From: Flavobacteriales bacterium
GTDB taxonomy: Bacteria; Bacteroidota; Bacteroidia; Flavobacteriales; UBA1820
Direction: 5' to 3'
Length of the DNA stretch: 64,000 bases
Assembly: GCA_003150615.1 (NCBI GenBank)
Contig: QALN01000013.1
Coordinates: 62,001-126,000, forward strand
Under the pieces are notes generated by a model, which had not been told where the DNA came from, did no database searches, and worked only from the letters and a program-made list of their open reading frames with translations. A program made the position numbers and the translations under genes. Numbering within the stretch: the stretch's first letter is position 1; the number at the start of each line of letters is the position of its first letter. This document shows, piece by piece, positions 10,277-17,983 of the stretch.

Positions 10277-10334
10277 GGATAAAACAATAGGCGGGTAGGT
10301 GATATGAATCATGTACCCGCCTATTGTTTTATCC
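10277..10334 (+). terminator. 21-bp perfect stem hairpin
   Basis: Bases 10277-10297 are the exact reverse complement of 10314-10334, with a 16-base loop that can itself form TGAT/ATCA. The stem can be prolonged outward with a few more pairs. It ends the fibre/peptide unit and lies 16 bases before the next -7 element. It is far longer than the other terminators in the window. Confidence 0.7.
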
Positions 10335-10350
10335 TGCATCCGATTATGTA

Positions 10351-10358
10351 TATCTTTG
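10351..10358 (+). promoter_or_regulatory. Promoter -7 element TATCTTTG
   Basis: Matches the Bacteroides TAnnTTTG -7 consensus, 15 bases before the ATG at 10374. Confidence 0.6.
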
Positions 10359-10373
10359 TAGAAAACGTGATTT

Positions 10374-13300
10374 ATGGCTAAGAAAGATAAGAAAGAGGAA
10401 ATCCCTTCATGGATAAAGGATTTGTATAAGGAAGATCTTGATCGTGTTGTAAGAGGTGAGCGTCCCATGTATTTTAGGGGTATGAATGATGATCCTTTAA
10501 AGAACGTATCCCCGGAGTTTGATATCCTTAGTGGAGGAGCTGCTGTTAAGGGTATGAATGGGATAAGAGGTGCGTTGTCTCCGTTGAATAATGGCATGGG
10601 TAATTATAATTTCAGCATTAGGGGTATAAATAAGAAGATAGGCGAGCTGGTTGATGAGGCGGGATTGTATTTGCCTGAGAAATTAAGACCTATATATCAG
10701 ACTGTGGTGGACGCTATGTCGAGATCCAAAGATAAGGGATTGGGTTATATCACGCAGCCGTTGGCCAACGCCCTGTACCCTGCGGACGAGCGACGGAACC
10801 GGCGTCTAGACGGGGAGCATCCCGTTGGTTATGTGGATGCCATAGACGGCATATGGCCTAGGGAGAAATATGGGTTATGGGGAGAGAAAATTGAGCGGAA
10901 AGCCGAAGGAGGTCCTACTGGTAATGATCCTATGTATGTAAGACAAGATGTATCTGATAGAGCTTTGTATTTAAAAGACATCATAGGTAACGCCGTAAGA
11001 AGGAGGTTGTATAAGAATGTAACGCCTGATGTGGTAGCCTCAAATGCCAGTCTTCCCGATAAGGTTAAGGAATTTATATACGGAAGAAATGGCAAAGCTA
11101 ATGTTGATGAATATAGCGAACAGCTATGGGGTAGATTCTTATCCCAGCCTAATAGTCTTGATGGAAATAGCAAGGAGATAAGGATTCCTGATAATGTCAT
11201 TACTGATATTGAGAAGATGTTCAATCGTGACACTAAGGATGAGATAAAGAGGTTAGATAAAAAGATTCGTGATACGGAGCAAGAAATATATGGCTCTGAT
11301 AAGCCGGCTACAGATGATGCTTATGGTAGGCTGAAGCTTTTGAAAAAGTCTAGAGAATGGGTAGATATATTTGAGAAGAATCGTAATTCGGTAAGATCCG
11401 GAAAGCCTACGGTTTTTTCTGAGTATGATTTTTACCCCGAAGCTGCTGGTGATCTTACCCCGTTATCAGGGTTTGGTAATTTTACTATTTATAGACGTCC
11501 GGATGGAAGGTTAGGTGTTTACGATGTATATGATTTTTATAGTAATGATCAAGAGTTCCCGGTCAATATAGTCACTAAGACATTAGACGCTATAGGTGAT
11601 AAGTTTGAGGAGAGAGGATCGTTTAAGGACTATAGCCCTATCCAAGAGAGTGGAAGGGATGCTCTTATCCGTAATGCTATCATGTCCAAGAATAAGTTAG
11701 AGAAGAAATATGATGGTGGGTATATAGCTTCAAAGGATAATACGAGTGTAGGAGGCTCCGGAATAAATATGAATACAATGTATGACACAAAGCCTTATCA
11801 AGATCCTTTAACGCCTGTTATAAGTGGATTTGTCCCAGGGCTGGATGTAGCTTCCGATGTATCAGACATGGCTACCGCTATAGAGGATAAGGATAAGATA
11901 GGGCTGATATTGGCTTCTTTGGGTTTTCTTCCTGTTGTTGGAGGGGCGGCCTCGTATGCAAGCAAGGCAAGGAAGCTTGATGGGAGGGTAAAGGCTATAC
12001 GTATATCGGAGCCTCCCGAAAAACCTGTATATTATCATAACAAATTATCTGATGGTGTTACGCATGGTGATGTGGTTGATGCGGATAAAAATGACTTTAA
12101 ATTGACATCTAACTTATTTTTCGAAAGAGGCTTTTATCCTAGGTTTGAGAGGATGATGGATGAGTTGGGTAAAAATGTTAGGCGTCCTTATAAAAGCGGG
12201 ATGTTGCTTGAAGAGGATAAAGATTTTATCAAAAAAATGAAGGGGAAGGACGGGAGTGTAGTTATTCCTGAAAAGAATACCCCTTTAAGGTTTGAGTTGG
12301 ATAGAATGTTATCTGATTATGGTATAGAGGATCAGGAAGCGGCGTGGAATAGGTGGATAAATTATGCTAATTCAAAGAAATCTTATGATAATAGGGAATC
12401 TATACTTGATGGGGTTAAGAATATGATAAAGAAACCTGATACATATGATTTTGATTTTGTTGATGGTTTAAGCATGAACGGCCATGTTATTAGTGGTGTT
12501 CACATGAAAGATGGCGACAAGATGTTGATAGATGCCAATCTTCCTTACAACCAGAAATTAACTACTATGATTCATGAGACTAGGCATAGGATAGGACAGT
12601 ATATAGATAATACTTTTGGAAAGACATTTAGACATGGATTGACAAAACCTGCTGATAAGACTATAGATTCGATCTATAAGACATTGAATTATGATGATTT
12701 TATGGATAATGCTAATCATATATGGGAAAAGTCGGCCACTAATACGGAGTTGCAATTCTTGATGGAGAAACTTAGAGGTTATGAATCTACAATGGATGAC
12801 ATAGAGAAAGTCTATGGAGATGATAAAATGAGAGATATAATCAAGAATATTTCTGATGATGACATAAAGAGTCTTTTAGGGGAGATAAATAGTGATTATT
12901 CAGGTGAGTATATAAATGCCTTAAACAAGGGTGAGATGAGCTATGATGATGTAAGAAAAGCTTTGATGTACCCTATCATATCAGGTCTTATGTATAAAAG
13001 TTATGATGCGATATCATCTGGTGATGAGGATAAGAATAAAATGAATAAGGGGGGTTCAGTAAACACAGGTAGAGCTTATGGGGATGGGAAATATGTTGTT
13101 GACCCTCGTAGATCAGAGGATAGTAAGATGGCTGTATATGATGAGATATGGGACTATCTGACAGAAAAGAAGGGGATACCACAAACGCAAGCTATCGGCA
13201 TCCTGTCGAACATCGCCGCCGAGTCCGGAGGGGACACCGAAGCCCTAGGAGCCGCTGGTGACTTTGGTATCCAGCAATGGCTTGGACCGAGGAAGAAAGA

Positions 13301-13970
13301 GCTACAGCGTAGGTATGGTAAAAAACCGACATTGACCCAACAACTGGATTATCTTGTGGATGAGTATCAAGGTCGTGTACCGGGGCTAGGCTGGAACTAC
13401 ATGAACCAAGGCAAGTTCTTTGATAAGGACGCTCAAGGCAATATATATAATTACTATATGTATTCGAAGGCTGATTTTGATAACGCCACGAATTATAAGG
13501 ACGCTACCGTGGCATGGAATCAAGGATACGGAAGACCCCTTGGATCGACATTAAGAAACGAGAAGCGGTTTGAGTTCGCCGATATGTTCTCCAACAGATA
13601 CGGTGTCCCGGAGAACGAGCCAATGAGATACGAGTTCGGGCAGCGGGATTCTGGTACGGGAGACGGAGGCCAGCAGCCCGTGCCTGAGACGGTAGCCCCC
13701 GCCGCTCCTTCTTTGGCTTCCCATCCTGCCATGGATAGCTGGTGGGAGAAGGAAGGTCAAGACCTGTTATATAAGATGCTAGCTCAATCCGGCGCTAACA
13801 AGAAAGCTATAGAGGACATCGCTAATAATATTAAGAATGATCCTCAATCAGAGGCGCAGATAGCGGAGGCCGAGCGTATGCGTAAGGAACAGGCGAAAAG
13901 GCAGTTGGTGCTTAACATGATACCGGGGTTGATGCTGAATATAAAAGGTATGAGCAGAACCCAGAATTAA
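10374..13970 (+). CDS. Large virion protein with zincin-like motif and phage tail lysozyme domain
   Basis: 1198 residues. The N-terminal two thirds is highly charged and lacks a family I know. A hydrophobic glycine/valine patch lies near residues 485-525. At residues 731-739 the sequence MIHETRHRI contains HExxH (H734, E735, H738), the zinc site of metallopeptidases. Residues about 923-1066 resemble the phage tail lysozyme fold (Phage_lysozyme2): QTQAIGILSNIAAESGG, then FGIQQWLGPR, with likely catalytic E950. The protein is probably carried in the virion and digests peptidoglycan during DNA entry. The C-terminal 60 residues form a charged helix. A holin-like gene follows, which could make this the lysis module instead. 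Confidence 0.7.
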   Translation: MAKKDKKEEIPSWIKDLYKEDLDRVVRGERPMYFRGMNDDPLKNVSPEFDILSGGAAVKGMNGIRGALSPLNNGMGNYNFSIRGINKKIGELVDEAGLYLPEKLRPIYQTVVDAMSRSKDKGLGYITQPLANALYPADERRNRRLDGEHPVGYVDAIDGIWPREKYGLWGEKIERKAEGGPTGNDPMYVRQDVSDRALYLKDIIGNAVRRRLYKNVTPDVVASNASLPDKVKEFIYGRNGKANVDEYSEQLWGRFLSQPNSLDGNSKEIRIPDNVITDIEKMFNRDTKDEIKRLDKKIRDTEQEIYGSDKPATDDAYGRLKLLKKSREWVDIFEKNRNSVRSGKPTVFSEYDFYPEAAGDLTPLSGFGNFTIYRRPDGRLGVYDVYDFYSNDQEFPVNIVTKTLDAIGDKFEERGSFKDYSPIQESGRDALIRNAIMSKNKLEKKYDGGYIASKDNTSVGGSGINMNTMYDTKPYQDPLTPVISGFVPGLDVASDVSDMATAIEDKDKIGLILASLGFLPVVGGAASYASKARKLDGRVKAIRISEPPEKPVYYHNKLSDGVTHGDVVDADKNDFKLTSNLFFERGFYPRFERMMDELGKNVRRPYKSGMLLEEDKDFIKKMKGKDGSVVIPEKNTPLRFELDRMLSDYGIEDQEAAWNRWINYANSKKSYDNRESILDGVKNMIKKPDTYDFDFVDGLSMNGHVISGVHMKDGDKMLIDANLPYNQKLTTMIHETRHRIGQYIDNTFGKTFRHGLTKPADKTIDSIYKTLNYDDFMDNANHIWEKSATNTELQFLMEKLRGYESTMDDIEKVYGDDKMRDIIKNISDDDIKSLLGEINSDYSGEYINALNKGEMSYDDVRKALMYPIISGLMYKSYDAISSGDEDKNKMNKGGSVNTGRAYGDGKYVVDPRRSEDSKMAVYDEIWDYLTEKKGIPQTQAIGILSNIAAESGGDTEALGAAGDFGIQQWLGPRKKELQRRYGKKPTLTQQLDYLVDEYQGRVPGLGWNYMNQGKFFDKDAQGNIYNYYMYSKADFDNATNYKDATVAWNQGYGRPLGSTLRNEKRFEFADMFSNRYGVPENEPMRYEFGQRDSGTGDGGQQPVPETVAPAAPSLASHPAMDSWWEKEGQDLLYKMLAQSGANKKAIEDIANNIKNDPQSEAQIAEAERMRKEQAKRQLVLNMIPGLMLNIKGMSRTQN

Positions 13971-13973
13971 TGC

Positions 13974-13981
13974 TATATTTG
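13974..13981 (+). promoter_or_regulatory. Promoter -7 element TATATTTG
   Basis: TAnnTTTG match starting 4 bases after the preceding stop codon and 23 bases before the ATG at 14005. Confidence 0.55.
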
Positions 13982-14004
13982 TGAAGTAATTAAACGTTTT
14001 TGAT

Positions 14005-14382
14005 ATGAAAAGATTGTTGTTTTTATTTGCTATGTTATTGACGCCATTCGCTTTGATGGCGCAAGAGGTAATCCCATCAGAAGGGTCTATTACTATTGAT
14101 CTGACTACCTTTACCGGTATTATGGCTTTCGTCACGATGTTAGCCACTCAGCTAGCTAAGGTAGTGCCGTATATCGACACCCATAAGTGGGCTAAGATTT
14201 TATCGGCTGTGGCTATTGGGATGTTGACATGTATCTTGGCTTGGTTCCTTCAGGTATCCCCGTTGTTGGTAGGTAGTGAATGGTGGGAAGCTCTGTTGTA
14301 TGGGGTGGCAGTCGGGCTTAGCGCTGCTGGATTCTATGACCTAGTGAAAGCAATAGGTTTGTTATTTGTAAAAAGGATCTAG
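14005..14382 (+). CDS. Holin-like small membrane protein
   Basis: 125 residues. An N-terminal signal-like helix (residues 1-19, ending ALMA|Q) is followed by three hydrophobic segments at about 33-50, 62-82 and 90-118. The size and layout match holin-like proteins of Bacteroidales phages, which permeabilise the inner membrane at lysis. It lies right after the gene with the lysozyme domain, which supports a lysis role. Ends in TAG. It could instead be a small virion membrane protein. Confidence 0.55.
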   Translation: MKRLLFLFAMLLTPFALMAQEVIPSEGSITIDLTTFTGIMAFVTMLATQLAKVVPYIDTHKWAKILSAVAIGMLTCILAWFLQVSPLLVGSEWWEALLYGVAVGLSAAGFYDLVKAIGLLFVKRI

Positions 14383-14473
14383 TTGCTGTAACTATCTTGC
14401 GATGAATTAAAATTACAAGGTATTATTATTTGTAATATAGTTAATTATATTTTGTAATTATATTAGTATTATT

Positions 14474-14515
14474 TATATTTGTGCGCCTATCTACTCATCA
14501 CGAGCGGATAGGCGC
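14474..14515 (+). promoter_or_regulatory. Promoter with hairpin at the transcript start
   Basis: TATATTTG (14474-14481) is followed at once by a perfect 9-bp stem, GCGCCTATC (14483-14491) and GATAGGCGC (14507-14515). The hairpin would lie at the very 5' end of the KilA-N mRNA. It is a simple hairpin without the second, complementary hairpin of the four kissing-loop leaders in this window. Confidence 0.55.
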
Positions 14516-14545
14516 ATTTATTAATTTAAAACTTTTAGTAAAGGT

Positions 14546-15298
14546 ATGAAAAGTAATTTGATTTTATCATCAGAGAGTAGGGAATTATTAGGTAGGAACA
14601 TTTCTGTTATGTCCAAGGACGGGTTTGTATGCATAACGGAAGTTATGGAAGCCTTGAATGAAAAACGTAAATCTATGGGGTTGGAGTCTAGAAGGCTTGA
14701 TCATTTGTTTGCTACTAATGGATTTCAGGAAAAGATGAAAGCTCTTGTTAGGGAGCTGAGTATTAATGATATATGTACTGTAAGAAATCTTACGGTACAA
14801 AACCATGAATTGAAAATCAATAAGATAACCGATCTCAAAAAATACGGAATGGCTTACCGAAGAGGAAAGGGGGAGGGTCAGAAATGGTATGTAAATCCGT
14901 ATTTTTTTGTTATGGTAGCATTGGAATTGGATCCAGAGATATACGCCAAGGTGATAATATGGTTGCACGATGGATTCATAGAAGACAGGAATGCCGCTGG
15001 TGAGGCTTATATCAAGATGAGTTCGGCTGTCGCCAGGTTGGTTAGTGACAAGGGTCAGTTGTCTGATAAGATATCAAGGGTAGCTAAGGCTATTAATTTT
15101 ATCGTCTTTAACAAGCATGAGAGTGGGATAAGGAATACGGCTACAAAGAATCAGTTAAACGACATAGTAGCTGTAGAGAATGTTATCACCGGGGTTATAG
15201 ATGGTGGTTTTATAGATACTTATGATAAACTCATAGATTATCTTGGTCATGAGTGGAAAAAGAAATGGGGTAATCCTGTTATGTCTTTAAAGGATTAG
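14546..15298 (+). CDS. KilA-N domain protein (phage regulator)
   Basis: 250 residues. The pattern FVCITEVMEALN, then GEGQKWYVNPYFFVMVALEL, then YAKVIIWLHDGFIEDR matches KilA-N domain proteins of Bacteroidales phages. The KilA-N fold binds DNA and is found in phage antirepressors and regulators. The C-terminal 100 residues (from about 150) are helical and may mediate oligomers. The gene is transcribed alone, between its own promoter (14474) and a terminator (15308). It resembles a small accessory regulator inserted between structural genes. Ends in TAG. Confidence 0.65.
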   Translation: MKSNLILSSESRELLGRNISVMSKDGFVCITEVMEALNEKRKSMGLESRRLDHLFATNGFQEKMKALVRELSINDICTVRNLTVQNHELKINKITDLKKYGMAYRRGKGEGQKWYVNPYFFVMVALELDPEIYAKVIIWLHDGFIEDRNAAGEAYIKMSSAVARLVSDKGQLSDKISRVAKAINFIVFNKHESGIRNTATKNQLNDIVAVENVITGVIDGGFIDTYDKLIDYLGHEWKKKWGNPVMSLKD

Positions 15299-15307
15299 TA
15301 TTAAAGA

Positions 15308-15355
15308 GACTCATCATTGTCAAATGGTGAGTCTGTATTTTTTAAACTATCTTTG
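15308..15355 (+). terminator. Terminator hairpin directly followed by a promoter
   Basis: GACTCATCATT (15308-15318) pairs with AATGGTGAGTC (15323-15333), followed by GTATTTTTT and then the -7 element TATCTTTG (15348-15355) for the gene at 15380. This is a clear example of the terminator-promoter cassettes in this arm. Confidence 0.65.
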
Positions 15356-15379
15356 TATCAGAACGAAATAATTTGATAT

Positions 15380-17980
15380 ATGGGAAAGTATGTAATTAAA
15401 AGGAAGATACCTAAATATCAAGATGCTGGGGAAGTTGATCCTGTCATGCCTGGTAATATTGTTGGTCTTCAGGGTCTTGGAGTGGAACCTCTGGTTTCGT
15501 CTACCCGGATAGGATTTGATATTCAGCAGCCTGATATTAATACCATTGATACAAGTGATTTGAACGCTATCGTTGACAGCAATAAGAAGGTTGACGAGTC
15601 TGGCAGTACGGATGTTTTTGACTTTACCACCATACCTTATTATGGCGCTGATGATATAGGATCTAGGTTTACCCAGATGGGTCGTGGTATAGGGCGTATG
15701 AGAAGCGAGGGATACGGTGATTTATCCACCGGGGTTAAGACAGCTAATGTCGTGGGTACTGTAATGTCAGGCATCGGCGGTGTCTTAGGGTTGGCAAGGA
15801 ACGTATTCTCAGGGATGGCGTCAGAGCAAGGCACTCGTACTAATATCAGGTTAGCTCAAGAGCGAGAGGCTAGGCAGAGACGGCAATCTCAGATGCGGTA
15901 TAAGGATGGAGGTGGTGTTTATCTAGGACCTAATAATAGGTTCGATAGCGGTAGCCTTACCGGTGAGTATCTATATCCGTTACCTAAGTCGATGGAAGAT
16001 CAAGCCAACGTAGAGGTCGAGAAGGGCGAGTACGTGACGCAGCCCGGAGAGGCGCCGATGGAGGCCATGGGGCAGAAGCACGCCGATGGGGGAACCCCCG
16101 TTTCCTTGGAGGAAGGTACGAAGGTTATTACCGATGATACCACCATAGAGTCGGATTTCGCCAAATATATCAGGGATACGTATGGGATCAAGGCTACGCC
16201 TAAGGATACGTATGCTACGTTAATGGACAGGTATAAGGCTAAGATAGGTCTTAAATCAGCTTATGATGATCAGAAGAAGGCTTTGGATAAGTTGAAGAAG
16301 AACGATAAGATAGATGACGAGAATACGAGGCGTTTAAACGCTTCTGTATTATCCATGGCTATAAATGACAGTAACGAGACGGTTAATGGCTTAGAAGGAA
16401 GATTTACGGACTTCGCTAATGTTATATACAAGGAGCAGGAAGACCGGAAGATGAAGAAGGATGAGGATACGTATTTCGCTAAGGGTGGTGAGATAGATAA
16501 CATCATATCCAGATCTATGAAAGAATACGGTCTTACGGAGGAGGATATAGCTGAGGCTAAGAAAGAGCTGCTTAAGAAAGTGGCTGGTATTCGTCAGAAG
16601 ATGGAGAAAGGTGGTAGTTCTTTATTCGATTACCTACTTACTTTCCGTCCCGTAGAGAACAAGTACAATAATAAGGATAACACGTTTGGGTATCAGCGTC
16701 AGGGTCAGGATGGCTCTTATGGCGGTATTAATACCGATGAGAGACTGGAGTATTATAAGACGTTCATGCCTTTGGCTTACGATGCTTATATGAGCGCTCC
16801 GAAGGCTACTGCTGCCAAGGCTCTTCAGGATGCTATATACAACACTACTGGTGGGTGGATGGGCTTGGCTACGGCGGAAAACCCGATCATCGCCAACGCA
16901 GAGGCACTTCGGGATTACACGACGCTCGTTTCTTTTGGCGGTGAGGATAGCCAAGGTAATTACCCGGAAGACAAGAAGGCCGCATATCATGATAGAATGA
17001 GAGATAATAAGTTTGGTCAATATTCGTCATCTCGTCCTATGATTGGTTTGGATGTAGTTACAGAGGATCAACATAAAGCTCTTAATGACGCTGGTATCAC
17101 TCATTTCAGTCAACTGTTTTCTGACAAGAATAAAGATATTGTTAATAAGATCCTTGGGGAGGATATGCTTAAGATGCAGGCGTTAAGATCCATGAAAGGC
17201 ATGGAAGGTCTTGATTTTATACTTGACCCGCATAAGGTGGCTCCCGGTCCTATGGATATAGGTGATGTGGAGGATCCTGATGTTAAGCTGGATATGCCTG
17301 AGCTGATTGATCCTAATACACTTCCTAAAACCAACACAAATGCCGGTAAGTCGAACGGCGGCAATGGAGGCAGGAATATAGTAGGTGGTGGTCTTGACTT
17401 TCCTGAGGTGTTCAGGATGACTCCGGGAGCCGTGACAACGGAAGGTCTGGAAAGACATTACGCTCCTACCGTGGACCCGGTGTTGAGATCGGCTGATCAG
17501 TATATGGTTGAGGCTAATCGTGCTTTCCAATCACAATTGGATCAGATGGGTAATGTCCCGGATTCCCAGAGAGGGGCTTTATCTTCCAGTTTACAGGCTA
17601 TCATGAGTTCCAATATAGGTAAGTATATAAATGAGGTAGAACAAGGGAATGTGGCTCAAAGGACTTGGGCTGATAATGTCAATTCTCAATCATGGGCGAA
17701 TACTTACGACAAGAACATAGCCCAACGTCAAGCTTATCAACAACGGATATTGCAGGGATTGGCTATAAATGACGAGAACTGGGCTAGGTATTTCGATAGC
17801 GTCAATGATGAGATTCAGCAGAAGTGGAACACGGCTACGACCATGAATACATTAAGATCTATATTTGGGGATGTTAAGATTGGTCCCAATGGCCAGTTGA
17901 TCGCAGACCCTCAAGGAGATATATTAAGTTACAGGAGATTATATCCTGCTCAGGAAGTAACTAAAGGCAAAAAGGGATAA
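15380..17980 (+). CDS. Large virion-associated protein
   Basis: 866 residues. It starts MGKYVIKRKIPKYQDAG and carries, at about residues 213-250, the segment VEKGEYVTQPGEAP...GQKHADGGTPVSLEEGTKV. This block is conserved in large structural proteins of Bacteroidetes phages; I know of no defined biochemical role. Residues about 285-385 are strongly helical and lysine-rich, and the C-terminal 200 residues are glutamine-rich helices. It is the first gene of a run with the 963-aa and 1626-aa genes (4-base gap, then overlap), so the three proteins are probably made together as tail or ejected cargo proteins. Confidence 0.55.
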   Translation: MGKYVIKRKIPKYQDAGEVDPVMPGNIVGLQGLGVEPLVSSTRIGFDIQQPDINTIDTSDLNAIVDSNKKVDESGSTDVFDFTTIPYYGADDIGSRFTQMGRGIGRMRSEGYGDLSTGVKTANVVGTVMSGIGGVLGLARNVFSGMASEQGTRTNIRLAQEREARQRRQSQMRYKDGGGVYLGPNNRFDSGSLTGEYLYPLPKSMEDQANVEVEKGEYVTQPGEAPMEAMGQKHADGGTPVSLEEGTKVITDDTTIESDFAKYIRDTYGIKATPKDTYATLMDRYKAKIGLKSAYDDQKKALDKLKKNDKIDDENTRRLNASVLSMAINDSNETVNGLEGRFTDFANVIYKEQEDRKMKKDEDTYFAKGGEIDNIISRSMKEYGLTEEDIAEAKKELLKKVAGIRQKMEKGGSSLFDYLLTFRPVENKYNNKDNTFGYQRQGQDGSYGGINTDERLEYYKTFMPLAYDAYMSAPKATAAKALQDAIYNTTGGWMGLATAENPIIANAEALRDYTTLVSFGGEDSQGNYPEDKKAAYHDRMRDNKFGQYSSSRPMIGLDVVTEDQHKALNDAGITHFSQLFSDKNKDIVNKILGEDMLKMQALRSMKGMEGLDFILDPHKVAPGPMDIGDVEDPDVKLDMPELIDPNTLPKTNTNAGKSNGGNGGRNIVGGGLDFPEVFRMTPGAVTTEGLERHYAPTVDPVLRSADQYMVEANRAFQSQLDQMGNVPDSQRGALSSSLQAIMSSNIGKYINEVEQGNVAQRTWADNVNSQSWANTYDKNIAQRQAYQQRILQGLAINDENWARYFDSVNDEIQQKWNTATTMNTLRSIFGDVKIGPNGQLIADPQGDILSYRRLYPAQEVTKGKKG

Positions 17981-17983
17981 ATA

